This document shows, one piece after another, positions 10,701 to 17,857 of a stretch of 64,000 nucleotides of DNA (the stretch's first letter is position 1; the number at the start of each line of letters is the position of its first letter). The stretch covers positions 248,001 to 312,000 of the forward strand of contig CAXXSS010000001.1 of NCBI GenBank assembly GCA_963676865.2, written 5' to 3'. The notes beneath the pieces are model-generated. The model worked only from the letters and a program-made list of their open reading frames with translations, was not told the DNA's origin and searched no databases. Source of the DNA: JAAYUD01 sp963676865 (GTDB taxonomy: Bacteria > Bacteroidota > Bacteroidia > Bacteroidales > Bacteroidaceae). Position numbers and translations under genes: made by a program.

Positions 10701-11124
10701 CGATGAAATCGGCTTGCTGTTGAACCGTCTCGCGAACACGAACAACGGCATTATGCTGCACTGATTTCAGAATAATCTGTTTATTGACAATCTTGTAGCT
10801 AATATCAGAGCCTTCAAATAGTTCGTCTAATATTTTACGGATGTCTTTGCTTCTCGTCTTGAGAGATACGATACGATTTGTATTGACAGTTTTGTCACTA
10901 TACAAAAATACATATTCAGAATTACGCTCTATGTTATTCAACACAGTTCCTATGGTAGCGTTTGTTGCATTCATTGATATTCTTGTCCGTTGTGCTACGC
11001 TATTAGTAGCTTGTAATTGCAAGAATATACAGAAAAGTAGAGTAAAACTAATCTTCATGGCCAATGGCATTTTCAGATTTAAAGAATAATGATTGTAAAC
11101 ATGGATGATTTTATTTTTTTCCAT
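7756..11124 (-). CDS. SusC/RagA-family TonB-dependent outer-membrane transporter with STN domain
   Basis: 1122 residues. A signal region lies at about residues 20-45. Residues about 45-120 form an STN (secretin/TonB N-terminal) signalling domain (ISMNATNATIGTVLNNIE, SYKIVNKQIILKS), which in this family contacts a FecR-like anti-sigma factor. A carboxypeptidase-regulatory-like domain follows at about 143-210 (GTVRDEKGEPLIGVSIKG), then the TonB plug (VNSLNGKIAGVTINSS, YVIDGIPM, SVLSGPSAAALYGSSAANG) and a large beta-barrel ending in aromatic residues (FSVKLQF). It imports oligosaccharides using TonB energy. The STN domain and the adjacent anti-sigma gene indicate induction by trans-envelope signalling. 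A 183-base gap separates it from the anti-sigma gene; I see no housekeeping promoter there, in keeping with an ECF-sigma promoter. Confidence 0.95.
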   Translation of the reverse strand: MEKNKIIHVYNHYSLNLKMPLAMKISFTLLFCIFLQLQATNSVAQRTRISMNATNATIGTVLNNIERNSEYVFLYSDKTVNTNRIVSLKTRSKDIRKILDELFEGSDISYKIVNKQIILKSVQHNAVVRVRETVQQQADFIVKGTVRDEKGEPLIGVSIKGTTATGAISDIDGNFSLKVREGERLTFSYVGYTTKIVAIAGNKNLNIVLSENTKQLNEVVVTALGIKKEAKSLSYNVQQLGNDAVMKVQDANFVNSLNGKIAGVTINSSASGVGGSSRVVMRGTKSINGNNNALYVIDGIPMPNLQSEQPGDVFAGAGQTGDAASNINPDDIETISVLSGPSAAALYGSSAANGVILITTKKGKAERLSINFTTSTQFSRPFVMPKFQNTYGPSESGSYYSWGDKLSTPSSYNPSDFFQTGANFTNSLSLSTGNEKNQTYVSLGSTNAQGIINNNDYNRYNFSVRNTTSFLHDKLTMDLSYMLSNVKEQNMISQGLYFNPLVPAYLFPAGDDWNKVTFYQRYNADRNFPTQYWSYGDQGLSMQNPYWITQHDKFVNHKERHIATISLKWNINSWMNLNGRAKVDQSTDRYEKKFDASTNTLFASKYGHYMLRHLDNRQLYAEAFLSINKYFLKDTWSLTANIGTSFDQRDNDDDSFDGNLKGVANLFTLSNVATAEAKTKYNQSGYTTRLESVYGSAQVGYKGKAYIDLTARNDWSSKLNDSFFYYSAGISGIMTEIFPRIKSDIMPYFKTRLSYSEVGNDPYEPFLNHPTYKMGNTYPETSTRKPNPNLKPERTKSWEAGLDFVFFKNKLKLDATFYKSSTYNQFFDVAKPASSGYTSEIINGGRIDNKGIELKATFNQKLGPVDWETYMTWTLNRNTIKELLRNATDTDGDVYSISELDMGGTGSYKMKMIEGGSLSDIYVNTLRTDEHGAVYVDPVSQKVVAQPNEYVKAGSAAPKYNLGWGNNFSWKGLNLGFLFTYRVGGIVVSETQAVMDAFGASKATADARDNGGAIINGRPIPAQAYYQTVGSTNGNIDSQHVYSATNLRLAELTLGYNIPVNRWVSWIRNANVSFVAHNLWMIYNHAPFDPELTANTGTYYQGIDYFMQPSLRNIGFSVKLQF

Positions 11125-11307
11125 ATATTTGTGGTTAACTTAGTTTGTTAATTACACTAATGAACTTAAGTGACTGTTTTATGCTGCAAACATTAACAAA
11201 CAGTCTGATTCCTAAGGGTAAGTTGTAAGGGCAACTTGCCCTTTCTTTTTTCTTTTTTGTCTATATCATAGGCTATTACATATTTAAAGGTTTCTTATAT
11301 ATCAAAT

Positions 11308-12234
11308 TTATTTATATAACGTAATATATGCATGCTTTTCTCCAATAGATGAATCTCCATTTTGCTGCATGCTGTTTATTGTCCATTTGATGTTTGCCGA
11401 TTCGCTTAGATAATCTAAGATTTGAGGTAGTGTTTCATCGGTAAATGTAGCATGGAAATGATAAGTATGCCCTGACAGATTCTTGAAATGCACCTTAATA
11501 TTAAAGTGACGTGACAGACGGCTGAGTACTTCTTCCAATGGGGCATCACGGAAAATAAGTTTACCATATACCCAACCGGTTTGCTCGTATACATCTACGT
11601 TCTTTTTGAACATTTTGCTGGTCTTCTTGTCATAGGTCAACTCTTCTCCCGGAAGTATTTCTACTTTCCTGTTGTCGGGTGTTATTACGTTAACTTTCCC
11701 TTCTTCCAAGATCGTTTCAATTGTTTGATTGTCGTTGTATGCATTCACTTCAAAATGCGTACCATATACATATACTTTGAAATTGTTGGGAGTATTGACA
11801 TAAAAAGGATGCTTTTTGTCTGCCTTAACTTGAAAATATCCTTCTCCTTCGAGAGAGACTTCGCGTTTGTCACCTTTGAAACTGGTGGGGTATCTTAGTT
11901 TACTATTCGAATTCAGCCAGACAACAGAATGATCCGGTAATTCAAATTGTACTACCGATCCGGCTGCTGCTTTTATTTCAGCGTATTGTGTCGGTTGTGA
12001 TATAACATTATAATATAAATAGCCCAAGGCTGTAGAAGCTAACAATAGTGGAAGTGTTAAGATTGCGGCATATTTCATCCATCGGTTAGCAACGGATAAA
12101 CGATTATTTGTCTTAATTTTACGCACAGTCTGTCCATATCGATTTTCAATATCTATCGATTCCATCTCTTGAATATCATCCATAATTGAACGGACAATGC
12201 TTTCTTGGCTATTTTTATTTTCGTTTAATTCCAT
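11308..12234 (-). CDS. FecR-family anti-sigma factor
   Basis: 308 residues. N-terminal cytoplasmic part of about 90 residues with acidic/helical character, one membrane segment at about residues 52-75 (YAAILTLPLLLASTALGYL), then a periplasmic FecR domain: AAAGSVVQFELPDHSVVWLNSNSKLRYPTSF, read here as separate short motifs, and HFEVNAYNDN. The C-terminal DUF4974-like region (APLEEVLSRLSRHFNIKVHF) mirrors an STN fold and probably meets the SusC STN domain. It should hold the ECF sigma factor inactive until SusC is occupied. It reads away from the sigma gene, with 129 bases between starts, and toward susC. Confidence 0.92.
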   Translation of the reverse strand: MELNENKNSQESIVRSIMDDIQEMESIDIENRYGQTVRKIKTNNRLSVANRWMKYAAILTLPLLLASTALGYLYYNVISQPTQYAEIKAAAGSVVQFELPDHSVVWLNSNSKLRYPTSFKGDKREVSLEGEGYFQVKADKKHPFYVNTPNNFKVYVYGTHFEVNAYNDNQTIETILEEGKVNVITPDNRKVEILPGEELTYDKKTSKMFKKNVDVYEQTGWVYGKLIFRDAPLEEVLSRLSRHFNIKVHFKNLSGHTYHFHATFTDETLPQILDYLSESANIKWTINSMQQNGDSSIGEKHAYITLYK

Positions 12235-12318
12235 CGTTTATCAGGGTATTCTAACTAATAATACAATCATGTTTCAAAAATCAGACATGAAAATTATAAA
12301 AACATGGAATTCTTTTCC

Positions 12319-12326
12319 TATTTTTG
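12319..12326 (+). promoter_or_regulatory. Bacteroides -7 box upstream of ECF sigma gene
   Basis: TATTTTTG matches TAnnTTTG and ends 37 bases before the sigma start codon. No TTTG element is present at the expected -33 distance, so it is a half match. Confidence 0.45.
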
Positions 12327-12363
12327 TGCGCAATATATCTCTTTCTGAAATGATATTACTTTT

Positions 12364-12915
12364 ATGTTAGATAGTAAACAGCAGCAATTTAAGCTTTTAT
12401 ACGAAAAGTATTATGCCCCTTTTTGTATCTATGCGAAGCGTTATTTGCAGGATAAAGAGATTCGCGAAGACATTGTCAGCGATGTTTTTGCTAAATTATG
12501 GCTTGCCGAAGACTTTATTTTGCAAGAAGAATCCGCTTTGTCTTTTTTGAAGACTTGTGTGCGTAATAGCTGTCTGAACTATTTGAAACATCAATCGTAT
12601 GCTGAAGACTATGCCAGGCAAGTTGAAGTGCATGCACCGATATACGCCGAATCGCCCGAAAGTCTTTATACACTTGACGAAATGTACAAATTGCTTTACG
12701 AGGCCATCAATGACTTGCCCGATAAGCAACGAACTGTTTTCATCGAATCGTTTCTTAACGAGAAAAAGCAGCAAGAAGTGGCAAACGAACTCAATGTGAG
12801 CGTGAAGACTGTGAGTCGCTATCAAACACAGATTATCGAAAAGTTGCGAGAAGAACTTAAAGACTATCTTCCTTCGTTAGCTTTGTTTTCTATCTTGATT
12901 TCTGGCTTGAAATAG
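12364..12915 (+). CDS. ECF RNA polymerase sigma-70 factor
   Basis: 183 residues. Region 2 is seen at about residues 8-75 (FKLLYEKYYAPFCIYAKRYL, EIREDIVSDVFAKLW), a short linker, and region 4 at about 115-170 (AINDLPDKQRTVFIESFLN, QQEVANELNVSVKTVSRY) with the helix-turn-helix that reads the -35 element. The C-terminal hydrophobic tail (PSLALFSILISGL) is common in Bacteroidetes PUL sigma factors. It should direct transcription of the adjacent susC operon when the FecR-like protein releases it. Unlike the usual sigma/anti-sigma tandem, it is divergent from its presumed partner. Downstream it is followed immediately by a stray IS3 end. Confidence 0.92.
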   Translation: MLDSKQQQFKLLYEKYYAPFCIYAKRYLQDKEIREDIVSDVFAKLWLAEDFILQEESALSFLKTCVRNSCLNYLKHQSYAEDYARQVEVHAPIYAESPESLYTLDEMYKLLYEAINDLPDKQRTVFIESFLNEKKQQEVANELNVSVKTVSRYQTQIIEKLREELKDYLPSLALFSILISGLK

Positions 12916-12926
12916 TTTTATACACC

Positions 12927-12957
12927 TTTAACTGTCAACCAAATTCAGTACACCACA
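12927..12957. repeat. Solo right-end sequence of the IS3-family element
   Basis: 31 bases identical to the right tip of the two complete IS copies at 22671-24152 and 50571-52052 (ending CAGTACACCACA), but with no IS body to its left. It begins 11 bases after the sigma-factor stop. It is probably the scar of a deleted insertion. Confidence 0.7.
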
Positions 12958-13492
12958 ACGCTTATATGGCAAATCACAAAGTATTGATTCTCTGAGAGAA
13001 GATGTATTTTGAGTATCTAATTCCAAGCTTCATTTTCGATATTGAATTGATAAACAGCCGATAGATGTGACAGGGAAAAGTGGGTTACGTAACAGGAGAA
13101 CATCAAAACTTTCCATTCCTGTGTGAATCCTCTACAAGCAGCCGACAAGGCACGAATAAGCGGATAAATCGAGCGCTTCCTTGCATTACAAACAACGAGA
13201 ATAAATATTACAAATAGAAGTACTTTATTCTTCTGACCAGTTTTTTTCTCATTTTTTGAAAATACTGAAATAAAAGCAAAAACAAGCCTTTTTACAAAAA
13301 ACAAATAGTCATATAAAGGACCACATAATTACAAAATCATCATCGTAACCTCCTATTATATATCAATATGAATAATACTATCCACCAACATTTCAGAATA
13401 CATACATCACTTTTCGGGAAAAGGGCAAAAAAACTGGTCAACTCGAAAATCACAGTCACAATACTACACAGCTTCGAAAATCGACAAACCCT

Positions 13493-13653
13493 TGTCGCAT
13501 GTGTCGCATAGGATTCCCTCCTCTTTCATTTTTTTTATTTTTTGTTTTTATGTAATTATATTTTATATAATTACGGTATCATAATGATAAACGTGCTATA
13601 CGTCAATAAAAAAAATATAGAGTTTATAGGATTTCAATGCGACACATGCGACA
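13493..13653. repeat. 161-bp unit bounded by 17-bp perfect inverted repeats
   Basis: TGTCGCATGTGTCGCAT at 13493-13509 is exactly complementary to 13637-13653. Each arm itself is a direct duplication of GTCGCAT. The AT-rich interior carries a further hairpin (arms GTAATTATAT and its complement, 13552-13574). It may be a small non-autonomous element or a protein-binding site; nothing visible decides between them. Confidence 0.6.
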
Positions 13654-13750
13654 TTTTTAGTAAAATATAGCAACACTAAACGATTTTGTCCAGATTACCC
13701 ATCGCATACTCCTTATCCAATACACGTATATACTTTAAATTAATAGAGTC

Positions 13751-13825
13751 CTTATCTTTCAAAAACCACATAAGGATCTAAAAATGTTGACGTCCATACG
13801 TTTTCAAAAAGACATAAGGACGTCA
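13751..13825. repeat. Intergenic hairpin module, copy 1
   Basis: Begins with a 24-base motif (CTTATCTTTCAAAAACCAC then ATAAG) that recurs at 52254-52277 with two changes, and continues into a hairpin with arms TGACGTCC and GGACGTCA (13788-13825). About 80 bases of this stretch recur, with the same order of motifs, at 24734-24826. Confidence 0.7.
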
Positions 13826-13840
13826 CCGAGAAAACTAACA

Positions 13841-13882
13841 TATGTTGTTTGCGACTCACGCCCGTGAGTCGCAAACAACATA
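13841..13882. repeat. 42-bp perfect palindrome
   Basis: 20-base arms (TATGTTGTTTGCGACTCACG and its complement) separated by CC. The core GCGACTCACG/CGTGAGTCGC recurs at 40098-40123 and, with CCGACTCACG, at 40050-40083. Confidence 0.75.
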
Positions 13883-13979
13883 CTCATGTTACCGCAACAA
13901 CATAAAGAAGTTTATAGCGCAGGATATGGTAGTTTCATGGACGACATACGGATGCTTTTTGAGAAGGTACAAATAACTG

Positions 13980-14549
13980 TTATTTCTTCAGCCAAACAGA
14001 AGTGATTTTCCCAAAAACTATTTGGCGATATTCATTAGCATCATTATAAATCTCGTTTATATAGTCTTTAGATTCTTGTGAATAAAAATCATTTGGCTGA
14101 GGAGTAGTAATAGCAGTTAATTCACACTCAACAACCAATTTGGCTTCCAAAAAAGACATATTTCCAGAAGGAATTTGAATACCTGTCAGTTCTACTTCTC
14201 GCATTTTGTGAGTATTTCTACCTGATTTACTTCCTAAAAAGAGCAATTGATTTTTATACTCTTCGGGGAAAAAAGAGAGTGTATAAGCTTGTTCCTTCCG
14301 AATGATTTCAAGCGTATAACGGTCTTTCTTAAAAAGACACCAATTAGTTGGTTTCTTAAAAAAAAGTCCAAATCCACCTCCACTTCCGACCATAGAATTA
14401 TAATCATTTTGCCTGCCTGCTGTAACTGCATAAAAATCTTTCCTCAGCAATGTAAATACATTGTATAAGTTAGAAATTTCTTCAAGAGAAATTTGCGTGA
14501 ATAGTTCATTAAAATTCTTTTCTTTGATTTTCTTGTTATTTGTTTCCAT
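13980..14549 (-). CDS. Flavin-reductase-like FMN-binding protein
   Basis: 189 residues, soluble. The pattern fits the split-barrel flavin reductase/flavoredoxin family: AVTAGRQNDYNSMVGSGGG at about 41-59 (FMN phosphate region), KKDRYTLEIIRKEQAYTLSF at about 75-95, then GSKSGRNTHKMREVELTG at about 107-124 and the FLEAKLVVECEL strand near 134-145. Family members bind FMN and either reduce it or pass electrons; the donor and partner are unknown here. It is divergent from an AraC-type regulator with 163 bases between starts, so that regulator may control it. Many family members in Bacteroides appear as single genes induced by oxidative or xenobiotic stress; that is context, not visible here. Confidence 0.8.
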   Translation of the reverse strand: METNNKKIKEKNFNELFTQISLEEISNLYNVFTLLRKDFYAVTAGRQNDYNSMVGSGGGFGLFFKKPTNWCLFKKDRYTLEIIRKEQAYTLSFFPEEYKNQLLFLGSKSGRNTHKMREVELTGIQIPSGNMSFLEAKLVVECELTAITTPQPNDFYSQESKDYINEIYNDANEYRQIVFGKITSVWLKK

Positions 14550-14677
14550 AATCTATATATTTATTTGTACGTTATTTTTCCCTGACAGAAGCCTTAAAAG
14601 ATATATATTGCCAGACAGGCCTCATTATTAATCAATTGAGAATACAAAATTACAGTGTATCATAGAAACAAAATAGC

Positions 14678-14685
14678 TATATTTG
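14678..14685 (+). promoter_or_regulatory. -7 box upstream of AraC-type regulator
   Basis: TATATTTG fits TAnnTTTG and ends 27 bases before the start codon at 14713. No clear -33 element. Confidence 0.45.
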
Positions 14686-14712
14686 TCAGCAAAATAGTCA
14701 TAAGAGACAATT

Positions 14713-15675
14713 ATGGAAGAACCTAATCAAAAAACAACACCCAGCATTCTTATAAAATTTGCGGAATTGCTGGGAACAGAAATAAAACACGGAAGATTAG
14801 CAATCCCGGAAAAATATGGGAAAGGCTATTGTGCGGGATTTGTATTCAATAAACATCTCCGAATGCTCATCAATAATTATATATTAAATGAAGATGTGAT
14901 CATTGAAAATCAGAAAATCAACACTTCTAAAAAAATAGTCTTTTTTAAGTTTCAACATATATATCCAGAAATAAAAAAAGAAACATCCATCAAAAATCCA
15001 ATGGAAATGCCTTCTGTTTTAATTGCAACCAGCCGGATGAATACAGATGATTTCATTACAATTCATACAAATACCTCAATGATTAATATTGAAGTGGATG
15101 TCGACTATTTGACCAAGATTATTGATTTCAATGAAAAATCTCTACTTTTGGAAAATCTCTTGCAAAACACGCGCCCCCTACTCTTCGAACAAATATTATT
15201 CCCTCCTTTACGGAAAATAGTCGATGAAATTATTAATCAAACAGTCTCTAAAACATTTGAATTGTTTTATTTGAGAATAAAAGCTGAAGAATTGGTATGC
15301 CAATTATTAATGGAACTCGAAAAGCGAAACGAAAAACGATTGTATGCATTAAATATTTCAGACATAAAGACCATTTACAAAATAAAAGAACAAATATTAG
15401 CAAATTTAGGCATTCCTCCCACCATCAAAGAATTGTCTAAAATAGCCAATATGAGTCCCACAAAACTAAAAGTATTGTTCAAACAGATATTTGGTAATAG
15501 CATCTTCAATTATTATCAAGAATTTAGAATGAGAGAAGCTGCTCGTTTATTAAAAGAAGAGAAATTATCGGTATCAGAGGTGGGCTATATATTGGGATTC
15601 ACCAACCTCAGCCATTTTTCACGGGTTTTTGAAGAGCGTATTGGGATAAAGCCCAAAAAATATAGTACATCCTAA
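14713..15675 (+). CDS. AraC-family transcriptional regulator
   Basis: 320 residues. The C-terminal about 100 residues hold two helix-turn-helix motifs: PTIKELSKIANMSPTKLKVL and the second with LSVSEVGYILGFTNLSHFSR, ending in the typical EERIGIKPKKY. The N-terminal 200 residues do not show a recognisable cupin or sugar-binding fold; they include FFKFQHIYPEIKKE and may sense an effector. The gene diverges from the flavin-reductase-like gene, its most likely target. It is lower in GC than the neighbouring rhamnose genes. Confidence 0.87.
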   Translation: MEEPNQKTTPSILIKFAELLGTEIKHGRLAIPEKYGKGYCAGFVFNKHLRMLINNYILNEDVIIENQKINTSKKIVFFKFQHIYPEIKKETSIKNPMEMPSVLIATSRMNTDDFITIHTNTSMINIEVDVDYLTKIIDFNEKSLLLENLLQNTRPLLFEQILFPPLRKIVDEIINQTVSKTFELFYLRIKAEELVCQLLMELEKRNEKRLYALNISDIKTIYKIKEQILANLGIPPTIKELSKIANMSPTKLKVLFKQIFGNSIFNYYQEFRMREAARLLKEEKLSVSEVGYILGFTNLSHFSRVFEERIGIKPKKYSTS

Positions 15676-15805
15676 GCCCGTTTATAGAAGTTTTCTCCCT
15701 TTATTTAACAAAATAACAGATACGACCTGAACGAGTTTGCATGTCTATGAAGTATCAAAAAGAGGGAAAACGCGTCCATATCGTTGCTCATTTCATTTAC
15801 CATTT

Positions 15806-15837
15806 TTTGCCACCCAATATATAAATATGTATCTTTG
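15806..15837 (+). promoter_or_regulatory. Full Bacteroides promoter for the EamA transporter gene
   Basis: TTTG (15806-15809), 20-bp spacer, TATCTTTG (15830-15837). The start codon at 15910 lies 72 bases beyond. Confidence 0.75.
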
Positions 15838-15909
15838 CACCGCAAAAGCGGGTATTGAGAGAAAACGAAACTCTCGTTATCATTATCCTGCACTCACAAA
15901 AAGATCGAT

Positions 15910-16839
15910 ATGCATTATTTAGGAGAATCTATTTCGCTTGTAGTTGCTTTCTCGTGGACTATAACGGCTGTTTTTGCCGAAGTGGCAAGTAAGCGCCTCA
16001 CCCCTATCATACTCAATGTGGTGAGAATGATTTTATCGCTTCTCATGCTGGCTGCAACGATGTATTGTTTCACCGGACATCTTTGGCCTCATTATGCCGA
16101 TGGCAGTACATGGATGTGGTTATTACTGTCGGGCGTGGTAGGATATATTTTCGGCGACACGTGTCTCTTCAATGCTTATGTTGTAATAGGTTCTCGATTC
16201 GGTCAACTGTTTATGACTCTGGCTCCACCTACCGCTGCCATACTGGGATTCTTTTTCTTGGGAGAAAAGATGTCTATTCTAAGTTTATTGGGTATGCTGG
16301 TAACCTTGTTCGGTATAGGTCTTTCTATTATGAATAGAGGTGAGCACCATAAGCTTTCGTTCAAACTGCCACTCAAAGGCATTCTTTACGGTATCGGAGC
16401 AGGCATAGGACAAGGAGGCGGACTGGTTCTCAGCAAAATAGGGCTCAATCATTATAGAGCGGTCATCCCGTTGACAGCAACGGGCAGCATCAATGCCCTG
16501 CCCTTTTCGGCTACTTTCATACGTGCCATAGCCGGACTCATCGGTTTCGCTATCATACTGCGATTTCGCAAAGAATATCAATTGGTTCCTAGCGCTATGA
16601 AAGACAAAAAGGGGATGTGGAATGCACTGGGCATGACTTTCTTCGGTCCGTTCGTCGGAGTCAGTCTCTCGCTTATGGCTGTGCAATACACATCGACTGG
16701 CATTGCTTCGACCATCATGGCACTCACTCCTATTATCATATTACTGCCCGCCAAATTCATTTTCAAACAACAAGTCACGATGAAAGAGGCATTGGGTGCC
16801 TTGATCAGTGTAGTCGGTGTATCGCTCTTCTTTTGCTGA
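15910..16839 (+). CDS. EamA/DMT-family inner-membrane transporter
   Basis: 309 residues with about ten hydrophobic segments in two homologous halves of five, as in drug/metabolite transporters. Visible marks are the first helix ISLVVAFSWTITAVFAEVAS, the helix pair with GVVGYIFGDTCLFNAYVVIG and AILGFFFLGEKMSILSLLGM, and in the second half STIMALTPIIILLPAKFIF. The substrate is not predictable. The gene is convergent with rhaR, 12 bases between stops, and carries its own promoter, so it is probably not part of the rhamnose system. Confidence 0.88.
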   Translation: MHYLGESISLVVAFSWTITAVFAEVASKRLTPIILNVVRMILSLLMLAATMYCFTGHLWPHYADGSTWMWLLLSGVVGYIFGDTCLFNAYVVIGSRFGQLFMTLAPPTAAILGFFFLGEKMSILSLLGMLVTLFGIGLSIMNRGEHHKLSFKLPLKGILYGIGAGIGQGGGLVLSKIGLNHYRAVIPLTATGSINALPFSATFIRAIAGLIGFAIILRFRKEYQLVPSAMKDKKGMWNALGMTFFGPFVGVSLSLMAVQYTSTGIASTIMALTPIIILLPAKFIFKQQVTMKEALGALISVVGVSLFFC

Positions 16840-16851
16840 GATAGAAAGATG

Positions 16852-17739
16852 TTAATGCATGCGCTCCCGAAACTCTGAAGGAGTAATGCCTTCTTTCTTT
16901 TTGAAGAAAGTGGAAAACTGTCCGCCGCTTTCGAAATTCAGTTGATATGCTATCTCTGTAATGTTCTTATCGGTGGTTGTAAGCAGCTCTTTGGCACACA
17001 ATAGTTGAAGTTGCATTTGGTATTGCGCAGGAGAAATGCCGATATACTTTTTGAATGTCTTGCGAAACCAACTGTAGCCTACTCCTATCTGGCAGGCCAC
17101 CTCTTGTATCGAAGGAGGATTCTCGACTTTTTCTTTCATCAACAACCTTGCCTCGTCTATTTTGGACACTGCATCGGTATCTTTCACAGCATCATTCAGA
17201 CCATCATAATAAACCTTTCCTAAAAGGTGCAACACGATGCTCGATATGATTTGCTGATAACCTATACGCTCGGTCGTCGCCAACTGAATAATCTCATCGT
17301 AGAGTGTCGTGACAGAAATGCTTCTCTTCAATTTATGCAAAGGGTTCTCTTTACAGAAGAATCCTTTTTCTATACGTTGATCGATATACACACCTCGAAA
17401 GCCAACCCAATATTCTTTCCACCCCACCTGTTTGTCGGGATAATAACTGTGCCATTCGCCGGGGAAAATAAGAATCATCGTACCCGCCGAGACTCTTTGC
17501 ACAGGGCACGATTGCGAAGAGAAAAATCCACTTCCTTCGGTAATATAGACCAGCTGATACTCATTGAGCACTCTGCCTTGAACAGGCTGAAACTTATAAC
17601 CCAGAGGATGAGCGGCCGGTGGGTAATTGGTATAAGGCTGTATGGTCTGACATCCGACCGTTGTGACTACAATTCCCCACTCTTCATCGCGCTTACCCAA
17701 CCGAAGATAGTGCAATTTGTCTTTCGAAGCATTCAGCAT
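16852..17739 (-). CDS. rhaR: AraC-family activator of the rhamnose operon
   Basis: 295 residues. N-terminal cupin-like sensor domain at about 25-160 (NEYQLVYITEGSGFF, SAGTMILIFPGEWHSYYPD, WKEYWVGFRG) and C-terminal AraC DNA-binding domain at about 195-290 (PSIQEVACQIGVGYSWFRK, NITEIAYQLNFESGGQF ending GITPSEFRERM). It diverges from rhaB with 118 bases between start codons, the usual place for a Bacteroides rhamnose regulator. L-rhamnose as effector is inferred from context. Confidence 0.87.
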   Translation of the reverse strand: MLNASKDKLHYLRLGKRDEEWGIVVTTVGCQTIQPYTNYPPAAHPLGYKFQPVQGRVLNEYQLVYITEGSGFFSSQSCPVQRVSAGTMILIFPGEWHSYYPDKQVGWKEYWVGFRGVYIDQRIEKGFFCKENPLHKLKRSISVTTLYDEIIQLATTERIGYQQIISSIVLHLLGKVYYDGLNDAVKDTDAVSKIDEARLLMKEKVENPPSIQEVACQIGVGYSWFRKTFKKYIGISPAQYQMQLQLLCAKELLTTTDKNITEIAYQLNFESGGQFSTFFKKKEGITPSEFRERMH

Positions 17740-17806
17740 AGTATATTAATATCATTTTTGAAAGTTATTCTATCATATTTGAAAACAAATATACTGATTC
17801 ATGGTA

Positions 17807-17814
17807 TACCTTTG
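17807..17814 (+). promoter_or_regulatory. -7 box of the rha operon; decides rhaB start
   Basis: TACCTTTG fits TAnnTTTG. It overlaps an upstream in-frame ATG at 17801, so that ATG cannot be the translation start and the ATG at 17858 is chosen. A TTTG lies at 17778-17781, 25 bp away, longer than the consensus spacing; an activator-dependent promoter would explain this. Confidence 0.6.
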
Positions 17815-17857
17815 TCTCAAAATTAAAACTTTTTTGTTGAAAACATTAATAAACGCC

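Larger units (their letters stand above)
12958..13979. other. Non-coding, repeat-rich kilobase
   Basis: No credible gene: a minus-strand frame at 13017-13304 has no family signature or ribosome-binding context. The stretch contains a 17-bp inverted repeat pair (13493-13653), an AT-rich hairpin (13552-13574), and two intergenic hairpin modules (13751-13825 and 13841-13882), all listed separately. Confidence 0.6.

Noticed and set aside
13017..13304. 95-residue minus-strand frame in the non-coding kilobase
   Set aside because: No family motif, unusual composition for a Bacteroides protein and no promoter or ribosome-binding support; probably chance.
17801..17857. Upstream ATG extending RhaB by 19 residues
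   Set aside because: It overlaps the -7 promoter box and adds residues absent from FGGY kinases.
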